From the NCBI GenBank assembly GCA_013122435.1, contig WYDT01000018.1, positions 1 through 64,000 on the forward strand: 64,000 nt of DNA. Direction: 5' to 3'. How positions within the stretch are numbered: position 1 is the first letter of the stretch; the number at the start of each line of letters is the position of its first letter. This document shows, one piece after another, positions 54,226-63,713 of the stretch. Source of the DNA: Chloroflexi bacterium AL-N1. Its GTDB lineage: Bacteria > Chloroflexota > Chloroflexia > Chloroflexales > Roseiflexaceae. The translations under genes were made by a program, and so were the position numbers. Under the pieces are notes generated by a model, which saw nothing but the letters and a program-made list of their open reading frames with translations, was not told the DNA's origin and searched no databases.

Positions 54226-54619
54226 GGTGATGTCAGAGGTGAGTTTCTCATCTTCTCCTTACCTGGTTTTCATATCGCTCTAAGTTCGTTGTGACATACT
54301 ACATACATCGACGAGATCTGTTCACTGTAATGGTGAGGTGACCGGATCGAATGTGTTCTCCCTCCTTCACGGAATCAGGCGAGTTGGGCGGCTCGCCTGA
54401 TTTTGTATCACACAGTTTATTTCCTCTATTGATTTATTTCTCTGTCAAAAAATTTTTACACCAATAGCTATAGATCCTTCTGATTTGCATCATTCACGAC
54501 GTTTTGTCTAGACGATATAAAACTATCTGTGGTATGATTATGTAAAATATATCAGTGAAGGTACTGGGATAAAAATTGTTCTAAGGTGCTTACTGATCTG
54601 ATGTAGATGATTAGAAAGC
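54226..54619. other. intergenic region with symporter terminator
   Basis: About 390 bases. AATCAGGCGAG and CTCGCCTGATT (54374-54403) form a perfect hairpin with a TTGGGCGG loop and a following TTTT, a strong intrinsic terminator. The AT-rich remainder must hold the kinase promoter. No gene seen. Confidence 0.6.
54374..54405 (+). terminator. intrinsic terminator after the symporter
   Basis: Perfect 11-bp stem AATCAGGCGAG/CTCGCCTGATT with TTTTG at its 3' side. Confidence 0.85.
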
Positions 54620-57223
54620 TTGGCACGTACCTATGATGTGACCAGGGAGCATGGTGCAGTTTGTGGATGTTCTTTTTGCACACACTACCTTGAGGGTATC
54701 TTGCAAACTTTAGCTGATGGTTCTTCACAATATAAACAGTTACGTCATTTTCTCTATTGGCTTACTGCTATTATTGTTGCGTCAGTACTTATCTTCGCGA
54801 TAAGCGCGGTCATTATTGCAGATGTTGCAATGGGCCTTATTGGTATGATCGGGGGAGTGTATACGGTAATTCTGGCGATGGCGTGGCGCCTCCTTCGACA
54901 TCAAAAACTCGACTTGGTTATTATGCTGATCTGTAGTGGCATGTTAACTGGTGTCTTATTTATTGCGTTTGTACAACCAGCGTTTTTCCCCTCTCTGGTG
55001 ATTATTCCAATTCTTGTGGTTTCGATTGCACTCCCTTACACATCTGGACAGCGCCTTAAATATCTCATCTTTGCGAGTCTGGTAGTATTACTGGCTATCT
55101 GTGTTGTTGGCATTACTGTTCCTTCCCCATTTGGCGAACCTCCTACCCTGTTTAGCTTGCTGAGCGTTGGCGTGACTATTGCCGAAGTGGGTTTGACATT
55201 TCTTCTCTTGTGGCAATATCATCAACGACTGATGGGGGCATTGTTTGAGGCACGCACAACGAACGATGCTTTGCGCTTGAGTGAAGAACGCTTTCGCCGA
55301 CTGGCAGAGAATGCGGCTGATATCATCTATCGATATCGCGTACATCCAACACCGGGGCTTGAATATATCAGTCCGGCTGTGACACAGATCCTGGGGTATT
55401 CCGTTGATGAGTGTTATATCCGTCCTGAGTTAATGAATGAGGTGATCCATCCAGATGATCAAGACCGTATGTCGATGCTGTTTCAATCAGAAGATATGTG
55501 GAGAGCGCCATTAGAGCTGCGTTGTTTGCATAGAAATGGTGCCGTCATTTGGACCGAGCAACGTATTGTTCCTGTACTAAATGAGCAAGGGGTGATGATT
55601 GCCCTTGAGGGGATATCACGTGATATTACGGCTCGTAAGCAAACAGAAGAGGAACTGCAACTGGTCATTCAGGAGAAAGAACAGACACTGGCTCTGTTAG
55701 ATACTCTACTGGAGAATACTCCCATTGGCATGGCATTTCTGGATACCGAACTTATGTATGTGCGTGTAAACTCTACTCTGGCTGCTATTGCATCATTGCC
55801 AGTAGAATCGTATATCGGACAAACCGTGCAGAACGTTCCCCTCGAGTTTGATGAGCATTCTGTAGGATATTTACGACAGGTACTCGAAACAGGGTTGCCA
55901 GTAACTGGTCTGGAAATCAGAAACTATGCAGAAGAGTTTTTATCAGATCAACGGAGTTGGTTGGTAAGTTATTATCCTGTGTGTACTGAAAGTGCCGAGA
56001 TACTGGGAGTGGGGGTCGTGGTTATAGAGATAACTGAACGCAAAAGACTGGAAGCGCAGTTATTTCAAGCACAGAAGATGCGGAGTATTGGTCAGCTAGC
56101 TGGCGGTATTGCCCACGATTTTAATAATTTGCTTACGGCAATTATTGGATATACGGACATAGCCCAGATGACATTACCCAAAGAGCATCCAATTCAAGAC
56201 GATCTCCACCATATTCAGGAAGCCAGCAACCGTGCGACACGATTGACCCGACAACTGCTGGCTTTTGCACGCAGGCAGGTCATTGAACCACGCGTCATAG
56301 ACTTGAATGCCTTAATTGTAGATATGGATACATTGTTGCGGCGGCTTATTGGGGCAGATATTGACCTGGTGACACTACCAAAACCAAATTTAGCGTATGT
56401 CCGTGTAGATCCTGGGCAAATTGAACAAGTGCTGGTCAACACTGTTTTGAATGCTCGTGATGCGATGCCAGATGGTGGAACCTTAACCATCGAAACTGAC
56501 AATGTATATCTTGATGCCACCTACACACAAATCCATATTGATGTTACGGTTGGCCAGTATGTGATGCTTGCAATTACTGATACTGGTATTGGTATGGATA
56601 ATGAAACCAAACAACATATTTTTGAGCCATTCTTTTCCACCAAACCAGAGGGGAAGGGTACGGGGTTAGGTCTTGCAACATGCTATGGTATTGTAAAACA
56701 ACATAATGGAAGTATCTGGGTATATAGCGAATTAGGTCGTGGTACCACGTTTAAAATTTACCTACCGTATGCTGACCAGAATATCGACGAAATACATGAG
56801 CATAATGGGCAAGCGCTCGAAACATTTCCACAGGGTTCGGAAACCATCATGGTAGTAGAAGATGATACTTCTGTTTGTGAGTTGGCAGTCCAGGTACTAC
56901 GCAATCGGGGTTATCGTGTGTTAACAGCCTCAAATGGTGAGGAAGCTTTGCTTGCTGCACAGGAGTTTCAGCATGAGATTCACTTACTTCTGGTCGATAT
57001 TGTGATGCCGCGCATGGGTGGGTATGAGCTGGCCCAACGCTTCAAAGTGCTCTTCCCGGAAACAAAAGTCTTATTTACTTCTGGCTACACCGATAATGTA
57101 ATCCTTGATCAGGATGAGTCAATGTTTGATATGGCATTTATCCAAAAACCTTTTTCGCCAGTTACACTGGCTCGACAAGTACGTGATATTCTCGGAACCG
57201 ATACCCCTGATCTGCAGCATTAA
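54620..57223 (+). CDS. hybrid sensor histidine kinase (membrane sensor, PAS, PAS, HisKA, HATPase, REC)
   Basis: About 867 residues. A Cys-containing start (HGAVCGCSFC) precedes five to six membrane helices (about 45-210), then a PAS domain (about 225-345, RFRRLAENAADIIYRY) with PAC, a second PAS (about 360-480), HisKA with phosphorylatable His in QLAGGIAHDFNNL (about residue 498), HATPase (about 610-725, DTGIGMDNETK and GTGLGLATCYG) and a C-terminal receiver (about 745-860, Asp near 793 in LLLVDIVMP). The start is TTG with no strong binding site. Other starts (GTG at 54638) are possible. The partner for phosphate is unknown. Confidence 0.9.
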   Translation: MARTYDVTREHGAVCGCSFCTHYLEGILQTLADGSSQYKQLRHFLYWLTAIIVASVLIFAISAVIIADVAMGLIGMIGGVYTVILAMAWRLLRHQKLDLVIMLICSGMLTGVLFIAFVQPAFFPSLVIIPILVVSIALPYTSGQRLKYLIFASLVVLLAICVVGITVPSPFGEPPTLFSLLSVGVTIAEVGLTFLLLWQYHQRLMGALFEARTTNDALRLSEERFRRLAENAADIIYRYRVHPTPGLEYISPAVTQILGYSVDECYIRPELMNEVIHPDDQDRMSMLFQSEDMWRAPLELRCLHRNGAVIWTEQRIVPVLNEQGVMIALEGISRDITARKQTEEELQLVIQEKEQTLALLDTLLENTPIGMAFLDTELMYVRVNSTLAAIASLPVESYIGQTVQNVPLEFDEHSVGYLRQVLETGLPVTGLEIRNYAEEFLSDQRSWLVSYYPVCTESAEILGVGVVVIEITERKRLEAQLFQAQKMRSIGQLAGGIAHDFNNLLTAIIGYTDIAQMTLPKEHPIQDDLHHIQEASNRATRLTRQLLAFARRQVIEPRVIDLNALIVDMDTLLRRLIGADIDLVTLPKPNLAYVRVDPGQIEQVLVNTVLNARDAMPDGGTLTIETDNVYLDATYTQIHIDVTVGQYVMLAITDTGIGMDNETKQHIFEPFFSTKPEGKGTGLGLATCYGIVKQHNGSIWVYSELGRGTTFKIYLPYADQNIDEIHEHNGQALETFPQGSETIMVVEDDTSVCELAVQVLRNRGYRVLTASNGEEALLAAQEFQHEIHLLLVDIVMPRMGGYELAQRFKVLFPETKVLFTSGYTDNVILDQDESMFDMAFIQKPFSPVTLARQVRDILGTDTPDLQH

Positions 57224-57341
57224 GCCCTCCTGGTTCGCTCTGTGCTCTTGTAGTGACAAATCATCATGACGATTTTGGGTCGTTGTTACAGAGAGCTTAT
57301 GGTATACTGTACCATCGACGTGACTAAATCGTGGAGGATAT

Positions 57342-57641
57342 ATGCGTCTGTCTGAAGATAAAGTTCGTCGTATTGCCGAACGACTGCATGACGAACTACT
57401 ACAACAGGATTTATTGTCTTACCGAGATCCGCCTCGTAGTAAGCCTGGTGTTGGGCGTGCAGCTCGTGTGAAAGAAATTTACGATTTCATTGTGGCAGAT
57501 CTGCTCATGGAAGAAGACATTGATAGAGAGGTTGAAAAGATTTTAGCAACCTACGAAAAGGACTTTAAAGGCACAGAACGTGATGTAATGTTCAAGAAGC
57601 ATAAAGAAGAAGTAGCTCGTAAACGGGGATACATTCTGTAA
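57342..57641 (+). CDS. DUF507 family protein
   Basis: 99 residues, soluble and charged: MRLSEDKVRRIAERLHDELL, then RAARVKEIYDFIVADLLMEE and KKHKEEVARKRGY. This is the small DUF507 family, common in Aquificota, Deltaproteobacteria and Chloroflexota, with no established function. The ATG has GGAGG seven bases upstream. TATACT at about 57303 is a likely -10 box. Confidence 0.85.
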   Translation: MRLSEDKVRRIAERLHDELLQQDLLSYRDPPRSKPGVGRAARVKEIYDFIVADLLMEEDIDREVEKILATYEKDFKGTERDVMFKKHKEEVARKRGYIL

Positions 57642-57728
57642 CATGGATTGACAGGCAATATTGATAAAGCCTGCGACAGCTCAGTATGAATCATACCGCT
57701 ATAACTATCACGAGAAAGCCTGAGACAC

Positions 57729-58406
57729 GTGTCTGATACGTACCTGCCGCAAGATTGGCTGACATGGACCACCATCGTTCGTGCTGCCTTGCTACCAGGA
57801 CCACCCATTCCACACGAACAGCTATTGCTCGTTACCGATATGGAAGGACGCCATCTGCGGCGCCACGAGCCTCCAACAGGTGTGGTAAGTCGAAAGGGGG
57901 CGGTCCTGCTAGTGCTCTATCCTGACATGCACGATTTACGGATACCACTCACCGTGCGAAGTAACACATTATCCACCCATAGTGGTGAAGTATCGCTGCC
58001 CGGTGGTGCTACTGATCCAGATGATGATAGTCCCACGGCGACCGCATTACGTGAGGGTTATGAGGAATTGGGTATTGACGCCACAGCGATAGATGTGTGG
58101 GGGACATTGTCGCCCATCTATATTCCACCAAGTAATTTTTATATTACGCCAGTGGTAGGGTTTAGCAAGCACCATCTTGATCTGCGTGTGAATGTTGCCG
58201 AAGTGCAAGAGGTTATCACAATTACCATCCGTGAACTCCTTGATCCACAACGTGTGGTAGTCGAACAATGGCAACGTCAGGGCATGACGTTACAAGTGCC
58301 ATTCTTCGCCATTGCAGGACATAAGGTTTGGGGGGCTACTGCTATGATTTTGAGTGAGTTTATTGCGCGGATACAGCGGAATCTAGCGAATAATGGAGCG
58401 GCGTAG
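57729..58406 (+). CDS. NUDIX hydrolase, CoA pyrophosphatase type (NudL-like)
   Basis: 225 residues from a GTG. The core is the NUDIX box SLPGGATDPDDDSPTATALR followed by EGYEELGID, with an extended preceding strand (HSGEVSLPGG) as in CoA-diphosphatases, and C-terminal FFAIAGHKVWGATAMILSEF. It would cleave CoA or acyl-CoA to 4'-phosphopantetheine and 3',5'-ADP. The variant box (EGYEELG instead of REL.EE.G) has the general acid pair EE kept. It is alone between DUF507 and a small hypothetical gene. Confidence 0.88.
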   Translation: MSDTYLPQDWLTWTTIVRAALLPGPPIPHEQLLLVTDMEGRHLRRHEPPTGVVSRKGAVLLVLYPDMHDLRIPLTVRSNTLSTHSGEVSLPGGATDPDDDSPTATALREGYEELGIDATAIDVWGTLSPIYIPPSNFYITPVVGFSKHHLDLRVNVAEVQEVITITIRELLDPQRVVVEQWQRQGMTLQVPFFAIAGHKVWGATAMILSEFIARIQRNLANNGAA

Positions 58407-58510
58407 CTTGATCGAAAACAAAGCGTTTTTCTTTTATGGTATAAAGTTTGGATACAGGTGTAATAAGCAAGGACTCATCTGATTGAAGCATGCTAGGGGA
58501 GGTCCACACT

Positions 58511-58759
58511 ATGACATTGGACGAAGCTATTACAGATTTGACCAACCGCATTAAGGAAGTTAGCCCAGACGTTGTTATTCGGGTTCAACGACGTTCTGAC
58601 GATGGTGCAGCTATTCGTGCGTATGCACCAGCACAGGATGAAGGTACGATCAAATCAGCAACGCAAGAGCGAACGCTTAATCTGCTGGTTGAAGAGGGGA
58701 TCGATGTGCAAGTGTTGGTGTATGATATTGCGACATCGCTTCCATCCGATTCTGCGTAA
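58511..58759 (+). CDS. small conserved hypothetical protein
   Basis: 82 residues from ATG 58511 with GGGGAGGT eight bases upstream. It begins MTLDEAITDLTNRIKEVSPD and contains IRAYAPAQDEGTI and LNLLVEEGIDVQVLVYD. A soluble alpha/beta protein with no catalytic motif. A longer start at 58490 lacks a site. The family is not recognised. Confidence 0.75.
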   Translation: MTLDEAITDLTNRIKEVSPDVVIRVQRRSDDGAAIRAYAPAQDEGTIKSATQERTLNLLVEEGIDVQVLVYDIATSLPSDSA

Positions 58760-58820
58760 TATAGACCGAATATGCTTGTTGTGTAGTAGATATTTTCCTA
58801 AGTTGATACATTGTTCTAAA

Positions 58821-58855
58821 ACCGTCTGCTCTGAATTTAGCAGACGGTGCATCGT
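58821..58855 (+). terminator. intrinsic terminator
   Basis: ACCGTCTGCT and AGCAGACGGT pair perfectly around CTGAATTT, followed by GCATCGTTTCTT. The T run is imperfect. Confidence 0.65.
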
Positions 58856-58946
58856 TTCTTGTAAGAAGTATCAGGCAATATACTTCTTATCTTGTATGCA
58901 CTATTCTGTAAGAATGTTTTGGACATAACGTACATCGGAGGTTCAT

Positions 58947-61436
58947 GTGGTGACACTGACGCAGATAGGAAAAACAGTTGGGATCGCTCTCGGCGCAGCA
59001 GCCGGCATTGCAGGTATCGGAACATTTGCTGCAATGTGCTGGCCGTTGCCAAAACAAACAGGGACACAGCGACTGGTGGGCCTTGATGCACCTGTGCAAG
59101 TATTGCGCGACCACTGGGGGGTGCCACACATCTATGCCACAAGTAACCGCGATCTCTTTATGGCCCAAGGGTATGTGCATGCTCAGGATCGCCTCTGGCA
59201 GATGGAGTTTCAGCGACGTGTGGGACACGGACAATTGGCTGAGATCTTTGGGCGTGCCGTACTTCCTGTTGATCGCTATATTCGCATGCTGGGATTTAAC
59301 CGTGTAGTACAACAGGAAGAACCATTGTTCTCTGATGAAACACGGGAAGCAGTGGAGGCGTATGTACAGGGTGTGAATACCTATATTGCACAGCATGCGC
59401 GACGTTTGCCCATTGAATTTTCCATTCTCCGTTTCCGGCCACAAGTGTGGCGTCCTGTTGATATATTAGCTCTGGGCAAATATATTGCGTTAGGGCTCTC
59501 TGAGAATTGGCCATTGGAAGTGCTGCGTGCACATATGGTTACTCTGGTTGGTGAAGAACGTGCGAAAGCGCTTGATGTCCATTATCCAGGTGATCATCCA
59601 CTTACAATTCCGGAAGGTGTAAATTATCGTTCTGACCTAGGTACCAGCCTTCTCCGTGATATAACCCAATCGCCGTTATCTGCGAATGGTACTGATGGAG
59701 TACAGGGTAGTAATGCGTGGGTGGTGAACGGAAAACGTTCAGTGAGTGGTATGCCACTACTGGCCAATGATCCACATCTTGTGCTGCAAATTCCCTCAAT
59801 CTGGTACGAAAATCACTTGGTTGGCAAAGACTTCCATGTCACTGGAGCCAGTTTTCCTGGCTGTCCCGGTGTTATTATTGGCCACAATGAGTGGGTTGCG
59901 TGGGGTATTACGAATGGTATGACCGATGTCCAAGATGTGTATATAGAACGTTTTGACTCTGCAAACCCTACGCAATACATGTTTCAGAGCCAATGGGAGC
60001 AGGCTATGGTGGTTCGTGAGGAAATTGCCGTCCGTGGTGAACCGGAGCCACACATTGAGGAGGTTCGTCTCACACGTCACGGACCGATTATCACCGAACT
60101 GGTTACATCACAAGACCAGCAAACCTCGACGGTTAAAGATCCGCAATATACAGAAGAATACGCACTGCGTTGGACTGCACTTGAACCAGGTCGGGTGGTT
60201 GATGCTATTCTCGCCTACAATCAGGCGCGGGATTGGCAACATTTTCGTCGGGCCGTTGGTCTCTGGCCTGGCCCAACCCAAAACTTTGTCTATGCCGATG
60301 TGCAGGGGCATATCGGCTACACGCTTGCTGGACGAGTCCCTATCCGTACCAAAGGAGATGGGCGCTTGCCAGTACCTGCGTGGACAGGTGAATATGAGTG
60401 GTCAGGATATGTTGCTACGGAAGAGCTACCACATATGCTTGATCCTGATGATGGATGTATTGTTACTGCGAATAATCGCATTATGAGCGTCGGCTATCCC
60501 CACACGCTCTCGTCTGAGTGGCTCAATGGCTATCGAGCAAAACGCATCTATGAGTTACTTGAACAAACCACACAACATGATACACGTTCATTTGAAAAGA
60601 TGCACAGCGATGTGCGGAGTCTCCCCGGTTTAGCTCTGGCAGCATTAACTGGTCGTCTTCCCGTGGTGTCATCAGTTGCACAGCAAGCTCGCAACGCCCT
60701 GGCAACCTGGGATGGGGAACTCAGTGTGGATAGTATTGGTGGCACGATTTATACCGTATTTCGTGGTCACTTACAGTCAATTGCGTATGCGGAGGTTTCT
60801 GAGTCGTGTGAATTGATTACTGGTTTGGGGATGCTGGCAACGCTCCCATCCGAAAGGTTTTTGATACGCGCATTGCCATCTGTTATCGACCGTATGTTAC
60901 GACGAGAAGATACCTGGCTTCCAGATCTACATACATGGGATGATGTGATAGCAGAAGCATGGAATGCAACCATTGCTGAGTTACGCGAGTTTTATGGTGA
61001 TAATGTACAAACCTGGCGCTATGGACGGTTTCACACCTTAACCTTGCGCCATCCGTTGAGTGCTGTACCGGCTCTCGCACCCATATTTAACCGTGGCCCA
61101 TTTCCAACCGGGGGAGACATCGATACGGTGTGTATGGGGTATCTGCCACAAAGGTTTGTTGGCGGGCCACGCTACACGGGGGCCTCGTATCGCCAGATCT
61201 GTGATACTGCTGATTGGGATCGTAGTCTGAGCATTCATCCAACGGGCCAGTCAGGTCACCCTGCGAGCCAACACTACGCAGATTTTGTGCAACCATGGCT
61301 TGAAGGACACTATCACCCCATGTTGTGGAGCCGTATGCGTGTTGAGGAAGCAACAGATAAACGCCTGACGCTTGCTCCGGCCCATGGAGTAGAACAAAAA
61401 GAACTCTCGCAAGGTGAGATCTTCCAAACTCCCTGA
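58947..61436 (+). CDS. penicillin acylase family (N-terminal nucleophile hydrolase)
   Basis: 829 residues from GTG with GGAGG 5-8 bases upstream. An N-terminal hydrophobic segment (TVGIALGAAAGIAGIGTFAA) exports or anchors it. The alpha-chain motif DHWGVPHIYATS and the beta-chain start SNAWVV follow. Ser255 in VQGSNAW would be the autocatalytic cleavage site and N-terminal nucleophile, cutting the precursor into two chains. LANDPHL and the Asn in FTGNITNG-type loops (ITNGMTDVQD) fit the oxyanion site. Substrates range from beta-lactams to acyl-homoserine lactones. The true substrate is unknown, so quorum quenching remains possible. Confidence 0.92.
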   Translation: MVTLTQIGKTVGIALGAAAGIAGIGTFAAMCWPLPKQTGTQRLVGLDAPVQVLRDHWGVPHIYATSNRDLFMAQGYVHAQDRLWQMEFQRRVGHGQLAEIFGRAVLPVDRYIRMLGFNRVVQQEEPLFSDETREAVEAYVQGVNTYIAQHARRLPIEFSILRFRPQVWRPVDILALGKYIALGLSENWPLEVLRAHMVTLVGEERAKALDVHYPGDHPLTIPEGVNYRSDLGTSLLRDITQSPLSANGTDGVQGSNAWVVNGKRSVSGMPLLANDPHLVLQIPSIWYENHLVGKDFHVTGASFPGCPGVIIGHNEWVAWGITNGMTDVQDVYIERFDSANPTQYMFQSQWEQAMVVREEIAVRGEPEPHIEEVRLTRHGPIITELVTSQDQQTSTVKDPQYTEEYALRWTALEPGRVVDAILAYNQARDWQHFRRAVGLWPGPTQNFVYADVQGHIGYTLAGRVPIRTKGDGRLPVPAWTGEYEWSGYVATEELPHMLDPDDGCIVTANNRIMSVGYPHTLSSEWLNGYRAKRIYELLEQTTQHDTRSFEKMHSDVRSLPGLALAALTGRLPVVSSVAQQARNALATWDGELSVDSIGGTIYTVFRGHLQSIAYAEVSESCELITGLGMLATLPSERFLIRALPSVIDRMLRREDTWLPDLHTWDDVIAEAWNATIAELREFYGDNVQTWRYGRFHTLTLRHPLSAVPALAPIFNRGPFPTGGDIDTVCMGYLPQRFVGGPRYTGASYRQICDTADWDRSLSIHPTGQSGHPASQHYADFVQPWLEGHYHPMLWSRMRVEEATDKRLTLAPAHGVEQKELSQGEIFQTP

Positions 61437-61465
61437 TACGTAGATTCCCTATGAATACTGTTCGG

Positions 61466-61497
61466 AAAGCCCACGGAGCATACACTGTGGGCTTTTA
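61466..61497 (+). terminator. intrinsic terminator after the acylase
   Basis: AAAGCCCAC and GTGGGCTTT pair perfectly around a ~14 base loop with TTATAA at the 3' side. Confidence 0.8.
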
Positions 61498-61520
61498 TAA
61501 CGCATTGAGAGGTTGATTAT

Positions 61521-62018
61521 ATGCAGCGAATAAAACGTATCGAGCCAGGACCCGGACAAGAATCGGTTTGGGACTATCCACGACCACCGCGTCTGGAAGA
61601 CTCAACCAAACATATTCAGGTTATTTTCAATGGCGTTATGATTGCTGATACACGTAATGCGAAACGTGTCTTAGAAACCAGCCATCCACCAACATATTAC
61701 CTTCCCCCAGAGAACGTACAAATGGGGTATTTTACGCCCACAAACCATCGCTCATTTTGTGAGTGGAAAGGGGCAGCCTCATACTACACACTCACTGTTG
61801 ATGATCAAACGATTGAGAATGTCGCTTGGTACTATGTTAATCCGGTTCCGTCGTTTGCGAGTCTTAAAGACTATCTGGCTATCTATCCTGGCAAAATGGA
61901 TGTGTGCTACATTGATGGTGAAAGGGTACAAACGCAGGAAGGCGACTTTTACGGAGGCTGGATAACCAGCGATATTGTTGGACCATTCAAAGGTGGTGCA
62001 GGTACATGGGGATGGTAA
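61521..62018 (+). CDS. DUF427 family protein
   Basis: 165 residues. A DUF427 (beta-barrel, cupin-like) core is seen: HIQVIFNGVMIADTRNAKRV, then SHPPTYYLPPENV and KGAASYYTLTVDDQTIENVA, ending in YIDGERVQTQEGDFYGGW. Members are ~100-160 residue soluble proteins of unknown enzymatic role, with the HPPTYY motif as the conserved pocket. GAGAGGTT precedes the ATG. It starts soon after the acylase terminator. Confidence 0.9.
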   Translation: MQRIKRIEPGPGQESVWDYPRPPRLEDSTKHIQVIFNGVMIADTRNAKRVLETSHPPTYYLPPENVQMGYFTPTNHRSFCEWKGAASYYTLTVDDQTIENVAWYYVNPVPSFASLKDYLAIYPGKMDVCYIDGERVQTQEGDFYGGWITSDIVGPFKGGAGTWGW

Positions 62019-62093
62019 ACATACTGTTGTGTGTCCTCACCTGTATTCGTGGATAAAATTCGCTAAGTTTTTGGGAGCGGATAGGTGTTGTAC
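62019..62093. other. short gap before the broken hydrolase
   Basis: No gene or terminator seen. Confidence 0.3.
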
Positions 62094-62760
62094 TCAGTTA
62101 TAACCACCCCTCCTCAGCCATGTGCAAAAATCTCCCAACTGTGGTAACTCAGAGTTGGGGGCAAGATGGACAAAGGGCATCTCGTGACCTGCACCTGGCA
62201 CTTTCACAACCTCTGTGCTTCCGCGAAACTGATCCGCAATTGCCAGTGCCTCGTCCTCCATGATCCACGGATCGATCCCGCCGTACAGCAGCAACGTTGG
62301 ACACACTACATGTCAGGCATACCCAACTGGATTATGACGAAATCCGTTATATCCCATCTGTACACTGCCCCAGAAGAGCAATAACTCTGTGGCAGGAAAT
62401 ACCGGAACACCGAAGGCAGCAAAACGGTGACGTGTTGTAGTGGTGAGTCGATCAAAAACCCCTTCCAGAATAAGCACATCAGGATCGAGATCATGCAACG
62501 CAACTGCACGGAGGATGGCGGAACTTCCCATTGATACACCATACAGATGATTGGCTGCTCCGGCCATTGTTGTTGAGCATATGCGAAAGCAGCGACCATA
62601 TCGTCTGCCTCGCGCATGCCGAGCGTTGTGTTGTTCCCGCTCGAGCCACCTGACCCACGAAAATCAATTAGCAAGCTACTATTACCCATCTGGTGAACAT
62701 GGGGTGTGAGTAGTAATGGAATGAAAAGGTACGCTAAGCAGTAGAGCGATCCACACGCGC
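62094..62760 (-). pseudogene. alpha/beta hydrolase, broken by at least two frameshifts and N-terminally truncated
   Basis: The minus-strand fragments fit one another. Phase 1 (about 62580-62760) reads PHVHQMGNSSLLIDFRGSGG, an alpha/beta-hydrolase strand with GxGGxSG. Phase 2 (62313-62567) reads YGVSMGSSAILRAVAL, the GxSxG nucleophile elbow, then DPDVLILEGVFD. Phase 3 (62094-62306) reads PTLLLYGGIDPWIMEDEALA and GAGHEMPFVH, which supply the triad Asp and His. The N-terminal HG oxyanion part is missing at the junction with the RHS remnant. So it is an inactive serine hydrolase gene, similar in design to the one at 17.1 kb. Confidence 0.65.
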
Positions 62761-62898
62761 TCCCGCGTATGCCGTTGTGGTGACCTTGAGTGTGGTCAAC
62801 CGCTCAGGCGCACTGCGGGTGCGTGCAGCGACGAGTGCGCTATCACAAACGACGCCTGGTAGCACAAAACCGTGCGCCAGCGGATATGCTGTCATCAT
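62734..62898 (-). CDS. 54-codon open frame of unclear status
   Basis: ATG 62896-62898 opens MMTAYPLAHGFVLPGVVCDS, then ALVAARTRSAPERLTTLKVT, and stops at 62734. Composition is protein-like, but the plus strand is also open here, so this may be a remnant of either strand. No binding site was recognised. Confidence 0.25.
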   Translation of the reverse strand: MMTAYPLAHGFVLPGVVCDSALVAARTRSAPERLTTLKVTTTAYAGARVDRSTA

Positions 62899-63173
62899 CG
62901 CACTGCACTAGGTCGCCATCGTGGAGTTCCCCCGTGAAGCCAAAGAGAATTGAGTGCTTGCGATCCAGTTGGTACTGGAGGTTTAGTCGCCAACCAATTG
63001 GTTGGTGGTGGCTGTTGCTCTTCCAAAAAGGTCCGTACCGCGTCAAAAACAAGAGGAGACTTGGTATCTTCGGAAATGATATAGGTTATCTTTGGTGCAG
63101 CTGCTAATGCCAACGCCCAACCAAGATAGACTAATCGTCGATGGCTCTGGGCTGGATTACTGATCAAAGGCAA
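62895..63173 (-). CDS. short hypothetical protein overlapping an RHS remnant
   Basis: A TTG start at 63173 gives MPLISNPAQSHRRLVYLGWA, then LALAAAPKITYIISEDTKSP and VRTFLEEQQPPPTNWL. Its first ~60 residues look like real protein with a signal-like hydrophobic stretch. From about 62950 it runs out of phase across an RHS fragment, so the C-terminal part is not real. Its start overlaps the stop of the upstream broken gene (63157). Function unknown, probably a chimera. Confidence 0.3.
   Translation of the reverse strand: MPLISNPAQSHRRLVYLGWALALAAAPKITYIISEDTKSPLVFDAVRTFLEEQQPPPTNWLATKPPVPTGSQALNSLWLHGGTPRWRPSAVR
62902..62944 (-). pseudogene. RHS core remnant
   Basis: In the minus frame FGFTGELHDGDLVQ matches the FGFTGELHDGELVH of the large RHS gene (RHS core before the RARWY motif), with clear DNA-level similarity (TTCACGGG.GA..T.CACGATGGCGA). 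The flanks do not continue as RHS, so only this piece remains. It shows a second RHS-family locus once existed about 60 kb from the first. Confidence 0.7.
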
Positions 63174-63713
63174 TGGTCACGTGGTGGCAGGGGACCAGAC
63201 GGAGCTGGCACCCAGTGATGGGATCGTACAGATCCACCAGTATGATGGGTCGATGGTGATCATGAAAGCAGAGCGGCTGATACCACACGGATGGGTCGCC
63301 ACCGGCGGCGGTCGCCCCATCTGGCTCGGTGAAGCAATACCAGAGGTTGAGTGCCGTCGTGCCGGAGATGGTGTTGGACTCCTGAAAGCCACCCCAGTTC
63401 CTCGGTTGGTTGGATGATGGTCCGTAGGCCAGTAAAGTCAGGCATACGTCCCGTCGATCCGCCCCCGCACGGTATCAGCAGCGGCACGGTCGGTTAAGGG
63501 TTCTGTGAACGTCCGCAGCGTGACCAGGGCGAACCGCACCGGACGTTCGGCAGGTGGTCCCAGGCAGGGAGCGCGGTCAGCACCGCAAGAATCCTCGCCA
63601 GGAGGACCACGGGTAGCGCGCCATATCATCAGGAGATTTCCCTTGGCACATACCGTCCATGCGACACGCGCCGTGGTGTCGGGAAGAGCCGTACGCCGCG
63701 TAGGTCTCCGCAT
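63157..63713 (-). pseudogene. broken secreted-protein gene, GC-rich
   Basis: AGGAGG lies before ATG 63711-63713. Frames that look like one protein follow: a signal-like ALPVVLLARILAVLTALPAW in one phase, FALVTLRTFTEPLTDRAAAD then GRIDGTYA-stop in a second, and in the third phase LLAYGPSSNQPRNWGGFQES, TISGTTALNLWYCFTEPDG and ending HHVTIAFDQ-stop at 63157. At least two frameshifts are needed. The TEPLTDR stretch resembles RHS repeat text (TEPITDR in the big RHS gene), so an RHS-type origin is possible. The segment looks markedly GC-rich compared with its neighbours. Confidence 0.4.
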
